Shown here: one piece after another, positions 54,188 to 61,970 of the stretch | Layout: each line of letters begins with the position of its first letter | Position numbering within the stretch: position 1 is the stretch's first letter | Origin: Actinomycetota bacterium | Lineage (GTDB): Bacteria > Actinomycetota > Rubrobacteria > Rubrobacterales > Rubrobacteraceae | Direction of reading: 5' to 3' | Assembly (NCBI GenBank): GCA_004563715.1 | Contig: SIRX01000144.1 | Span: 1-64,000, forward strand | Length of the DNA: 64,000 nucleotides | Position numbers and translations under genes: made by a program | The notes under the pieces: generated by a model | What the model was told of the DNA's origin: nothing | What the model saw: only the letters and a program-made list of their open reading frames with translations | Database searches by the model: none

Positions 54188-55051
54188 CTAACCGCCGTTC
54201 GCCGCCGCGAGCAGCACCCGCTTCGCAACGACCCCGGCGACGCTCTTGCGGTACTCGCCGTCGGCCAGCACGTCCGTCCACGGCTCCGCCACCGCCCGGT
54301 GGGCAATCTCCTCGACCTCCTGGGCCACCTCCCGCGTCACGGGCGAGCCCTCGAGGACGGCCCCCACCTCGACCCGGAGCGGCGTCTCCGCCACCGCCCC
54401 GAGCGCGAGGCTCGCCGAGCGGCAGCGCCCCTCCTCGTCGAGTCCGAGCACACAGGCGGCGGTGGCGATGGGCCACCCGCTCTCGCCGAACTTGAGCTTG
54501 TGGTACGCGAAGCGGGCGCCGGCGGGCGGGGTCGGGATCGCCATCCCGGTTAGCATCTCGTCCGGCCGGGCTGCGGTCCGGAAGGCCCCCCGAAAGAAGT
54601 CTTCGGCGGCGACCTCCCGCTCCCCGCTCGCTCCCAGGAGGCGCATCTTCGCGCCGAGGGCGACGAGCCAGGCCGGAGCGTCGGAGGAGGGGATGGCGTA
54701 GCAGGCCGAGCCGCCAGCGGTGGCGAAGTTCCTCACCTGGGCGCCGCCGGTGATCTTAGCAGCGGCGATTGGCAAGAGGCCGACCTTCTCGCGCAGGAGG
54801 CTCGATGCGACGATCTCCGAGTAGGTGGCCGTCGCGCCGACTACGACGTGGCCGTCCTCCTCGCGTATCTCTGAGAGCCCGGCGCGCCGGAGGTCGATCA
54901 CGCGCGCGGGCCGGACCCTGCCGTGGGTCATGTCGGGGACGACCCAGGTCCCCCCGGCCAGCAGCTTCGCCTCGCCGGCGGAGGGGGTGAGCATCTCCAC
55001 GGCTTCTCCGGTGCTCCCGGGGACCAGGTACTCAAGGGTGCGTGTGATCAC
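54188..55051 (-). CDS. Molybdenum hydroxylase, FAD subunit (CoxM-like)
   Basis: Medium subunit that holds FAD, 287 residues. The FAD-binding N-terminus is AKLLAGGTWVVPDMTHGRVR near residue 28-47. The second flavin motif is TGGAQVRNFATAGGSACYAI near 101-120. The C-terminal CO-dehydrogenase flavoprotein domain follows. It overlaps the large-subunit gene by 4 bp and precedes the [2Fe-2S] subunit by 10 bp. Confidence 0.9.
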   Translation of the reverse strand: MITRTLEYLVPGSTGEAVEMLTPSAGEAKLLAGGTWVVPDMTHGRVRPARVIDLRRAGLSEIREEDGHVVVGATATYSEIVASSLLREKVGLLPIAAAKITGGAQVRNFATAGGSACYAIPSSDAPAWLVALGAKMRLLGASGEREVAAEDFFRGAFRTAARPDEMLTGMAIPTPPAGARFAYHKLKFGESGWPIATAACVLGLDEEGRCRSASLALGAVAETPLRVEVGAVLEGSPVTREVAQEVEEIAHRAVAEPWTDVLADGEYRKSVAGVVAKRVLLAAANGG

Positions 55052-57462
55052 GATACACCTCCCTTCTCCGCGGCCTCCCGGATGGCGCGCAGCACGTTCG
55101 GCGGGCTGAGCGGCATCTGCCGGAGGGTGACGCCTAGCGGCGCGAGCGCGTCGTTGACGGCGTTGGCGACGGCCGCCTGCGAGCCGCCGACGCCCGCCTC
55201 ACCCGCGCCCTTCGCCCCGAGCAGGGTGAAGGGACTCGGGGTTACCTGGTGCTCCATCTCGAAGGAGGGCAGGTCGCCGGCCCGGGGCATCAGGTAGGTC
55301 TTGAAGCGATCCGTCAGCAGGTTCCCTTCGTCGTCGTAGATGAGCTCCTCGGAGAGCGCGGCGCCCACGCCCATAGCAACCGCGCCCTGCATCTGGCCCT
55401 CGACGAAGGTAGGGTTGATGATGGTGCCGCAGTCGTGGACGACGCCGAAGCGCTTGAGGTCCACCACGCCGGTCTCGGCGTCTACCTCGACGACCGCCAG
55501 GTGGACGGCGCTGGAGTAGGACGGGTAGGGTTGGATGCGGCCCTTCTCATCCGGGATGTGGGTGATGTTGTCCGGCTTGTAGACCCGGGTGGACTCCAGC
55601 GTGGGCTCGACCATCGCGGCGGTGGCGAAGGCGAGGGTGAGCACAGAGTAGGCGACGGTTTCGGTGGGTAGGGAGGCGTCGGGGTTGTCGCGGCGGGAGA
55701 TCACGCCCTCTCCGAACTCCAGGTTCTCGGGCTCAGTCTCCAGCATCGCGGCCGCGACCTTGGCGAGCTTCTCGCGGATGTCACGCGCCGCCAGGGCTGC
55801 GGAGCCCCCGCCGACGAGCATGCTGCGGCCAGAGTAGTTGCCGAAGCCATAGGGGCAGAGACCGGTATCGCCCTGGATCACGGTGACATCCTCCAGAGAC
55901 ACCCCGACCTCGTCGGCCACTATCTGCGCGATACCGGTCTCGTTGCCCCCGCCCGGCGTCGTGACCCCGGTGAGGACCGTAACCTTGCCCTGCGGGTCCA
56001 TCTTGACGGTCGTAGTGTCGAAGCCGGCCACCAGCGTGCCGGGGATGTCGCCGCCCTCCGGCGTGAGCTCGAACGCGAGACCGATGCCGAGGTAGCGGCC
56101 CTCGGCGCGCAGCCGCTCCTGCTCGGCGCGCAGGTCGTCGTAGCCCATCATCGCAAGCGCCTTGTCCAAGGCGCCGTGGTAGTCGCCGGAGTCTATGTTG
56201 AGGCCGGCGTTGGTCTTGTAGGGGAACTCGTCCTTGTTTATGAAGTTGCGCCGCCGGACCTCGGCCGGGGCCATGCGGAGCTTCTGCGCCACGAGGTCCA
56301 CGATGCGCTCCATGACGAGGTTCGTGGCCTCCTTGCCGTAGCCGCGGGAGGCGTTCCAGGGACCTTTATTCGTTGCGACGATGGAGACCTGGACGTCCTG
56401 GTTGGGGATCCTGTACCCGGTCGGGAAAGAGAGCGCCGTGAGAAACGCCATCCCCCACCCCGGCGGCGCCCCGAGAGCCCCCACGTTGGCGACGATGTTG
56501 TTGCGCAGGCCCGTGATCCTGCCCTCGTCGTCAAACGCGACCTTGAAGGTGTGCGTCTGCTCCCGCCCGCCGATGAGGAAGGTCTCCCTGCGGTCCTCGA
56601 TCCACCGGACGGGCCGCTCCAGCATCCGGCTGAGCATGCACACGAGCGCCTCCTCAGGGTGCCCGTGCATCTTGAGGCCGAACCCGCCGCCGACGTGCGG
56701 GGCGACGATCCTGATCTTCCCCTCCGGCAACCCCAGAGCATGCGAGAGAACCCAGCGCAAGGGGTGCGGGTTCTGGCAGGCCCCGTAGAACGTGAGGCTC
56801 TCTGCAGAGGTGTCCCAGTCGGCGACGTAGCCGCGAGTCTCAATGGGCGCCGTGGTATAGCGCTGGATGCGGACCTCGTCCTCCAGGGTATGCTCGGCCT
56901 CCGCGAAAGCCGCCTCCACGTCACCCTCGACGAAGGGGATGTGGATGATCGTATTGTCCTCCCATCCCTCGTACAGCAGCGTCCCTCCCTGCGTTCCCGC
57001 CGCGGGCTCGAGCCCCACCTCCAGCGGCTCATACTCGACGGCGATGGCGTCGAGGGCGGCCTCGGCGTCGTTGCGCGAGGCGGCTACGACGGCGGCGACG
57101 GGCTGACCGGCGTAGACGACCTTCTCCACGGCCAGGCAGCGCACCTCCGCCGTCTTCCCGCCGAAGACGGCGGGGTCTATGAAGTGCGGCACGGGGCCCG
57201 TAAGCTCCCGGGCGTCCTCGCCGCTCACCGCGGCGACCACGTCGGATATCTCCAGCGCCCGGCTCACGTCCACGCTCTTTACGTGGGCGTGGGCGTGCGG
57301 GCTGCGGAGCACGGCGGCGTGCAGCATGCCGGGAAGCTCGATGTCCGCGACGTACCGCGCCTTGCCGCGGACGAAGAGATCCCCTTTGAGCTTCTTCTGG
57401 CGGGAACCGACGTACCTCCTGCGCGGGGCCTCTCGCGGCGCCCGCTCGACCTCTATGGTCAT
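55048..57462 (-). CDS. Molybdenum hydroxylase, molybdopterin-binding subunit (CoxL-like, not CO dehydrogenase)
   Basis: Large catalytic subunit, 804 residues, of the xanthine oxidase family. The cofactor-binding region is HVGGGFGLKMHGHPEEALVC near residue 255-275, with the motif SRGYGKEATNLVMERIVDL replacing the CO-dehydrogenase AYRCSFR loop. The catalytic Glu is in GAKGAGEAGVGGSQAAVANA near the C-terminus. The enzyme probably hydroxylates a carbon next to nitrogen in a heterocycle, or an aldehyde. The gene follows the ureidoglycolate-lyase-like gene by 16 bp. Confidence 0.9.
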   Translation of the reverse strand: MTIEVERAPREAPRRRYVGSRQKKLKGDLFVRGKARYVADIELPGMLHAAVLRSPHAHAHVKSVDVSRALEISDVVAAVSGEDARELTGPVPHFIDPAVFGGKTAEVRCLAVEKVVYAGQPVAAVVAASRNDAEAALDAIAVEYEPLEVGLEPAAGTQGGTLLYEGWEDNTIIHIPFVEGDVEAAFAEAEHTLEDEVRIQRYTTAPIETRGYVADWDTSAESLTFYGACQNPHPLRWVLSHALGLPEGKIRIVAPHVGGGFGLKMHGHPEEALVCMLSRMLERPVRWIEDRRETFLIGGREQTHTFKVAFDDEGRITGLRNNIVANVGALGAPPGWGMAFLTALSFPTGYRIPNQDVQVSIVATNKGPWNASRGYGKEATNLVMERIVDLVAQKLRMAPAEVRRRNFINKDEFPYKTNAGLNIDSGDYHGALDKALAMMGYDDLRAEQERLRAEGRYLGIGLAFELTPEGGDIPGTLVAGFDTTTVKMDPQGKVTVLTGVTTPGGGNETGIAQIVADEVGVSLEDVTVIQGDTGLCPYGFGNYSGRSMLVGGGSAALAARDIREKLAKVAAAMLETEPENLEFGEGVISRRDNPDASLPTETVAYSVLTLAFATAAMVEPTLESTRVYKPDNITHIPDEKGRIQPYPSYSSAVHLAVVEVDAETGVVDLKRFGVVHDCGTIINPTFVEGQMQGAVAMGVGAALSEELIYDDEGNLLTDRFKTYLMPRAGDLPSFEMEHQVTPSPFTLLGAKGAGEAGVGGSQAAVANAVNDALAPLGVTLRQMPLSPPNVLRAIREAAEKGGVS

Positions 57463-57478
57463 GGACGTTCCTCCTCGG

Positions 57479-58063
57479 TCAGGGGAGCTCTATCCTCAAA
57501 ACGACGCCCCTGCGCTCCGTGATGTTGCGCTTCTCGACGTCGAGCTTGTGGATACCGCCCCTCTCGTCCAGCTCGGACTGCAGCCCTTGCGTAAGCGCCC
57601 GGTGGCTGGTGTACAGCGTCAGCGCGCCGTCCACGAGCGGGAACGGCGGCTCGTGCCAGGTGCCCCGGTGGAGGTTGACGGCGACGTCCCCGGGAACGAA
57701 GAAAGCGTGCACCTCGTCCAGCGCCGGTATGCCGTCCTCCTCCCGGCAGTCCGGCGGCGCCACCGCCAGGATGAACGGGTGGCCGGCCAGCGGAACGAAC
57801 GTCTGCGTCAACTCCACGTGCCGCTCCAGGAAATGCACCCGGAACTCGCGCAAACGGTTCCTCGTGAGCAGGAACTCTACGGGCTGGTCCGACTCGAAGA
57901 CGCCGGGCCGGTAGACATCTATCCGGTCGCCGTAGATGTCTATCGGCAGCCGCTCCAGCCCTTCCAGACCGAGCACCTCCCCGAACGGCGCAAACGCCTC
58001 TCGCGTCAGCAGCTCCGCCCGAACCGTCCGGACCTCCAGCCCGGTACCACCCTTGAGAGACAT
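57479..58063 (-). CDS. Ureidoglycolate lyase-like cupin protein
   Basis: A cupin of about 194 residues that resembles ureidoglycolate lyase (AllA family, PF04115). It would split ureidoglycolate to glyoxylate and urea. The motifs are REAFAPFGEVLGLEGLERLP near the start, VELTQTFVPLAGHPFILAVA in the middle and GDVAVNLHRGTWHEPPFPLV near residue 140. The start is the ATG giving MSLKGGTGLEV after a GGAGG site. It is the first gene of the catabolic operon, downstream of a GntR-controlled promoter. Substrate could be a related ureide. Confidence 0.78.
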   Translation of the reverse strand: MSLKGGTGLEVRTVRAELLTREAFAPFGEVLGLEGLERLPIDIYGDRIDVYRPGVFESDQPVEFLLTRNRLREFRVHFLERHVELTQTFVPLAGHPFILAVAPPDCREEDGIPALDEVHAFFVPGDVAVNLHRGTWHEPPFPLVDGALTLYTSHRALTQGLQSELDERGGIHKLDVEKRNITERRGVVLRIELP

Positions 58064-58147
58064 GGGGTCTCGTCCTCCTTCCGCAGCTTCCATAGCCGCA
58101 AAGCGGCCCCCTACACCGCCAGCTGTTCTTCGACGCCAACTAGCGTC

Positions 58148-58159
58148 TTTGTATACAAA
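58148..58159. promoter_or_regulatory. GntR operator 1 (perfect palindrome) at the catabolic operon promoter
   Basis: TTTGTATACAAA is a perfect 12-bp palindrome placed immediately downstream of the -10 box of the catabolic operon promoter. The same core, TTGTATACAA, occurs at the GntR gene's own promoter. A repressor bound here would block transcription initiation. Confidence 0.75.
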
Positions 58160-58188
58160 TACTAATCCCGGCCGCTGTCTTGTGTCAA
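58159..58188 (-). promoter_or_regulatory. Catabolic operon promoter
   Basis: TTGACA and TAGTAT with 18 bp between, on the minus strand, about 95 bp before the ureidoglycolate lyase-like start. The consensus -35 box is followed by CAAG, the same TTGACACAA context as at the GntR promoter. The -10 box abuts operator 1. Confidence 0.75.
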
Positions 58189-58254
58189 GTATTTCAAGAA
58201 ATTTCGCCTTTTGTACAGCTTTTTCGGCTTGGCGTCGGTCACGGGCCAGTACGG

Positions 58255-58262
58255 TGTATACA
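58255..58262. promoter_or_regulatory. GntR operator 3 (half-conserved palindrome)
   Basis: TGTATACA, an 8-bp palindromic core identical to the centre of the other two sites, lies 105 bp (about ten helical turns) upstream of operator 1, between the GntR stop and the operon promoter. Its outer bases are not conserved. Confidence 0.5.
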
Positions 58263-58293
58263 TTGCGGATAATTCGAGGCTAACGGCGGGTGG

Positions 58294-58977
58294 TTACCCC
58301 AGCTCTCTCTTGAGGGCTTCGATCACGAAGTCGCGGCCTTCGTAGACGTGCTCGCGCATGACGATCTCGGCCCGCTCGGCGTCGCCCTGTTCCAGGGCGT
58401 GCAGTATCTGCCGGTGGTAGTGGTTGGAGATGGTCCGCTCGTGGGGCGTGTACCAGTAGAAGGCCTTGAACATGAGCGGGACCTGGACGGTACGCTGAAT
58501 CAGGCGCTCCAGCCGCCGGTTGCGGCACGCCGTGACGATGGTCCCGTGAAAGTCCTGATTGCGGGCGACGAGCCACCGGATCTCCTCTTCCCGGTCGGCG
58601 AATCGCCCGGGGTGCGTCCGCTCCATCTCCGCCGCCAGGCTCCGCAGCTCGTCCAGCTCGCGCGCCTCTATCCGGGCGGCGGCCCTACGGGCGGCATAGC
58701 CCTCCAGCACGGCCCGCAGGTCGTAGATGTCCCAGACCTCCTCGATCCCGAAGGAGCACACCGTCGCACCCCGGTTGGGTGAGATCTCCACCAGCCCCTC
58801 GGCCTCCAGCATCGTGAGCGCCTGACGCACCGGCGTCCGGCTTACCCCCAGACGCTCCGCGAGCTGCTCCTCCACCAACCGCTCGTCCGGCCCGTACTCG
58901 CCCTCGAGGATCAAACCCCGCAGCCGCTCGAAAACCCCCGGAGAGCTCCCTTTGCCCTTCGCCCTCGTATCCATCAC
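58294..58977 (-). CDS. GntR-family transcription regulator (FCD/FadR type)
   Basis: A repressor-type regulator of 227 residues. The winged-helix domain covers about residues 1-75 with LAERLGVSRTPVRQALTMLE as the recognition helix. The C-terminal FCD ligand domain holds metal-binding Asp and His residues (NQDFHGTIVTACRNRRLERL; HYHRQILHALEQGDAERAEI). FCD domains bind small organic acids. It lies directly upstream of the catabolic operon on the same strand, with matching palindromes at both promoters. I infer it is the operon's autoregulating repressor. Confidence 0.93.
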   Translation of the reverse strand: MMDTRAKGKGSSPGVFERLRGLILEGEYGPDERLVEEQLAERLGVSRTPVRQALTMLEAEGLVEISPNRGATVCSFGIEEVWDIYDLRAVLEGYAARRAAARIEARELDELRSLAAEMERTHPGRFADREEEIRWLVARNQDFHGTIVTACRNRRLERLIQRTVQVPLMFKAFYWYTPHERTISNHYHRQILHALEQGDAERAEIVMREHVYEGRDFVIEALKRELG

Positions 58978-59015
58978 CCTTCTTCTCCTGCCCGCTTACA
59001 CGTCCCTTACCACCC

Positions 59016-59027
59016 TTTGTATACAAT
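59016..59027. promoter_or_regulatory. GntR operator 2 at the gntR promoter
   Basis: TTTGTATACAAT holds the TTGTATACAA palindrome and overlaps the end of the -10 box of the GntR gene's promoter, the same layout as operator 1. This supports autoregulation. Confidence 0.75.
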
Positions 59028-59054
59028 CTTAGCTGCGTCAGGGCTTTGTGTCAA
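59026..59054 (-). promoter_or_regulatory. GntR gene promoter
   Basis: TTGACA and TAAGAT spaced by 17 bp on the minus strand, about 50 bp before the GntR start codon. The -35 box is again followed by CAAA, giving TTGACACAA as in the catabolic operon promoter. Confidence 0.75.
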
Positions 59055-59104
59055 TTGTTCCAGATCAGATGCCGAGGACAACAAGCTGGCTCGATGGTTC
59101 GTCT

Positions 59105-59285
59105 TCAAGGTGTGGCTCCAGGGGGCAGGGGTTCTTCCACCAGGAACGCCCGCACGACGTCGGCGTAGAGTACCGGCCGGGCGTCCGCGATGGAGTGTCC
59201 CGCACCTTCGACCACCAGCAGGGTGGCGTCGGGGAAGACGTCCCGGTACTCGCGGGCGACCTCCCGCCACCAGACTCTCCGCAGA
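59105..59285 (-). pseudogene. C-terminal remnant of an alpha/beta hydrolase
   Basis: A minus-strand open stretch ends with the last 60 residues of an alpha/beta hydrolase: EVAREYRDVFPDATLLVVEG, then AGHSIADARPVLYADVVRAF and LVEEPLP. The AGHSI block with its catalytic His is complete, but no upstream nucleophile domain exists in any frame. The upstream part has been lost and the divergent HAD gene's promoter now lies there. Confidence 0.7.
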
Positions 59286-59314
59286 ACCCGTCGGGATCGA
59301 ATCCACCGCTCACA

Positions 59315-59344
59315 TTGACACGCGAACATAAAGACTGATATACA
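59315..59344 (+). promoter_or_regulatory. Promoter of the HAD-type dehalogenase gene
   Basis: TTGACA and TATACA with 18 bp between, about 54 bp before the start codon. A near-consensus housekeeping promoter by sequence. Confidence 0.65.
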
Positions 59345-59397
59345 TGGCATAGTACGCTGAGCCGTTTGGCGTCCCGTGAAGTGTGAAGGAGCCCCGA

Positions 59398-60063
59398 ATG
59401 ACTGGTCGCATCGATGCCGTTGCTTTCGACGTACTGGAGACGCTGCTCGACCTCGACCCGATCGGGGCCCGGCTCGAGGAGGTCGGGCAGCCCGCGGCGG
59501 TGCTGGGGCCGTTCTTCATGCGCTTCCAACGGGATGCGATGGCGCTGACCCTTGCCGGTGACGTCGCGGACTTCACCGCGACGGCCCGCCAGGCGCTGCG
59601 CACCGAGACCAAGCAGGCAATGTCGGAAGACGCCATTGCCCACGTCCTGGAAGGCTTCGCGAAAGTCCCGGCGTTCCCGGATGCCGAGCCGGCGCTGCGC
59701 AATCTCTCCGAAGCCGGGGTGACCATCGGCTGCCTGACCGTCGGCGACCCGGACAACACCCGATCGTTTTTGGCCGGGGCGGGCCTGGAGACCTACGTCG
59801 ACCACGTAGTGACGTCCGATGCGGTCGGCGTGTGGAAGCCCGCCCCCGAGGTTTACCATTACACCGCGAAGGCCCTGGGCTGCGACCTGGACCGCATGGC
59901 GCTGGTCGCGGTGCACGCCTGGGACTGCCACGGTGCCAAGCGGGCCGGCGCCCTCGCCGGCTGGTGCTCCCGGCTCGAGGGCGAGCCCGGCGACGTCTTT
60001 CAGCCCGCCGACGTCCGGGGCGATGACCTCGTCGAGGTCGTCGACGGGCTGCTGGCGCTCTGA
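59398..60063 (+). CDS. HAD superfamily hydrolase, haloacid dehalogenase type II-like
   Basis: A hydrolase of 221 residues of the L-2-haloacid dehalogenase class. The nucleophile Asp is in AFDVLETLLDLDP near residue 11. Motif II-like LTVGDPDNTRSFLAGAGLET, Lys in VGVWKPAPEVYHYTAKAL and motif IV in VAVHAWDCHGAKRAG complete the set. The start is the ATG after GAAGGAG, 15 bp inside the track frame. Substrate is unknown; a phosphatase role is possible. It lies next to a decayed recombinase, so it may have been acquired. Confidence 0.85.
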   Translation: MTGRIDAVAFDVLETLLDLDPIGARLEEVGQPAAVLGPFFMRFQRDAMALTLAGDVADFTATARQALRTETKQAMSEDAIAHVLEGFAKVPAFPDAEPALRNLSEAGVTIGCLTVGDPDNTRSFLAGAGLETYVDHVVTSDAVGVWKPAPEVYHYTAKALGCDLDRMALVAVHAWDCHGAKRAGALAGWCSRLEGEPGDVFQPADVRGDDLVEVVDGLLAL

Positions 60064-60099
60064 GCGCGCTCTGAGCACCCCCTCGCATGGGTAACCGCG

Positions 60100-60530
60100 A
60101 TGTGTGTGCTGGATCTCGTTGACGGTGGTCTTGGAGAGTCCGAGCTTCTTCGCTATCTCCCGCTGGGATAACTCCTCGACCTCCGAGAGCCGGACGACTT
60201 CCGGGGCCTGACGGTCGGATGACCGGTAGCCGGGCCGTCGACCAAACCTCTGTCCACGAGCCTTGGCCGCCGCTACCCCGAGCGCACGCGCTCCCGGAGT
60301 AGGTCATGTTCGAACTCGACGAGAGAAGCCATCAGGCTGGCGATTAGCTTCCCCTGCGGCGTCGCTAGATCGCACGCCAATCCCGTCTGGGCGATCAGCG
60401 AGACGTCCCAAGAGGCGAGTTGTCCCAGTGTGTCCCCCAAGGAGCACTGGCAGAAGATCTGCTCGAACATCCCGCTGGAGAGTGAACAAGGAGGTCAAGA
60501 GGAGGACGAACGTGGTGGGCATCTTCCCCG
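60100..60530 (-). pseudogene. Decayed serine recombinase/resolvase gene
   Basis: Minus-strand pieces of a site-specific serine recombinase in at least three frames. An N-terminal bit (MPTTFVLLLTSLFTLQRDV) is followed by SLIAQTGLACDLATPQGKLI and SLMASLVEFEHDLLRERVRSG, which ends at a TAG. After a shift the DNA-binding tail appears: VAAAKARGQRFGRRPGYRSS and LSQREIAKKLGLSKTTVNEI. Part of the catalytic domain, with the active Ser, is missing. The remnant lies between the HAD gene and the Tm-1-like gene and marks an old mobile element. Confidence 0.75.
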
Positions 60531-60737
60531 ACGAGGCGGCTATCATCCCTCGTCGGACAGAACTGGGAGTTGAAGCTGTAGCCTTTCCGCAAACCGCGAA
60601 CGGGCGCGGGTACACCGCGAGCAAGCAGGCATCCGCTGGCGTTCGTAACGGTCCTGGAAGGCGCGCCCCGCATACCGCCGGTCTTCAGGCATCCGGCCAC
60701 CCGGGGTAAACTGGCGGGGAGCGAGGAAAGGAGCGGG
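60531..60737. other. Gap without a gene before the Tm-1-like gene
   Basis: About 200 bp between the recombinase remnant and the Tm-1-like gene. No convincing ORF, hairpin or palindrome of the GntR type was seen. A GAAAGGAG ribosome site precedes the next start. Confidence 0.4.
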
Positions 60738-61970
60738 ATGCCGACGGTAGTTCTTGTGGGGACCCTGGATACAAAGGGCGAGGAGTACGCGTTCCTGGGC
60801 GACCGGCTCCGGGAGCACGGTGTGGATACCCTTCTGGTGGACGCGGGCGTGCTGGGCGAGCCGCGGACCGAACCGGACGTTACGCGCGAGGAGGTGGCCC
60901 GGGCGGGCGGCGCGGACGTCGAAGACCTGGTCCGGGCTGGCGACCGGGGGGCGGCGGTCGAGGCGATGGCCCGCGGGGCGGGCGAGGTCCTCAAGCGGCT
61001 GCACGCCGAGGGCCGGCTGGACGGCGTGATGGGGTGCGGCGGCTCCGGCGGGTCGGCGCTCGTGACCCAGGCCATGCGGGAGCTGCCGGTCGGCGTGCCG
61101 AAGCTCGTGGTCTCGACGATGGCCTCGGGGGATACGCGGCCCTACGTGGGCGCGGTGGACGTGGCCATGATGTACTCGGTGGTGGACATCGCCGGGATCA
61201 ACCAGGTCTCCGCCCGCATCCTCGCCAACGCCGCCGGGGCCATAGCCGGGATGGCGCGGGCCGAGGTCCCCGAGGACGCGCGGGCGGACAAGCCCCTCGT
61301 GGGCGCCACGATGTTCGGGGTCACGACCCCGGCGGTGGACGCCGCCCGCGGACGGCTGGAGGAGCTGGGCTACGAGGTGCTCGTCTTCCACGCCACGGGA
61401 ACCGGCGGCCAGTCGATGGAAGCCCTCATGCGCGACGGGTTTATCACGGCGGCGCTGGACCTCACGACGACCGAGCTCGCCGACGACCTGGTGGGCGGCG
61501 TGCTCTCGGCAGGGCCGGACCGGCTGGAGGCGGCCGGGGAGCTCGGCGTACCGCAGGTGGTCTCTTTAGGTGCCCTGGACATGGTCAACTTCGGGCCGAT
61601 GGAGAGCGTGCCCCAGGAGTTCCGGGACCGCAACCTCTACGTCCACAACCCCACCGTTACGCTCATGCGGACCACGCCGGAGGAGTGCGCCGAGCTGGGG
61701 CGGCGCATCGCCCGCAAGCTAAACGCCGCGAAGGGGCCGGTCACGCTCTTCGTGCCGCTCGGGGGCGTCTCGCTCATAGACACCGAGGGCCAGCCCTTTC
61801 ACGACCCGGAGGCGGACCGGGCGCTCTTCGACGCCCTGCGTGAGAACCTGGACGAGAACGTCGAGGTACGGGAGATGGAGACCGACATAAACGACCCGGA
61901 GTTCGCCCGGGCGATGGCCGAGAGGCTGCACGAGCACTACCAGGCATGGAGCCAGAGGAAGGAGGCGTGA
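60738..61970 (+). CDS. Tm-1-like ATP-binding domain protein (UPF0261)
   Basis: A 410-residue protein with the Tm-1-like domain known from the tomato resistance protein. The start is [20 protein letters not shown], followed by [20 protein letters not shown] near residue 95 and [20 protein letters not shown] near 120. The C-terminal half has [20 protein letters not shown] and a late Gly-rich region. Bacterial members have no assigned enzyme activity. The next gene overlaps by one base and encodes the second half of plant Tm-1. Confidence 0.88.
   Translation: MPTVVLVGTLDTKGEEYAFLGDRLREHGVDTLLVDAGVLGEPRTEPDVTREEVARAGGADVEDLVRAGDRGAAVEAMARGAGEVLKRLHAEGRLDGVMGCGGSGGSALVTQAMRELPVGVPKLVVSTMASGDTRPYVGAVDVAMMYSVVDIAGINQVSARILANAAGAIAGMARAEVPEDARADKPLVGATMFGVTTPAVDAARGRLEELGYEVLVFHATGTGGQSMEALMRDGFITAALDLTTTELADDLVGGVLSAGPDRLEAAGELGVPQVVSLGALDMVNFGPMESVPQEFRDRNLYVHNPTVTLMRTTPEECAELGRRIARKLNAAKGPVTLFVPLGGVSLIDTEGQPFHDPEADRALFDALRENLDENVEVREMETDINDPEFARAMAERLHEHYQAWSQRKEA

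Noticed and set aside
55048-57462. Aerobic CO dehydrogenase.
   Set aside because: The AYRCSFR active-site loop is absent; the motif there is SRGYG, so a heterocycle-type hydroxylase is likelier.
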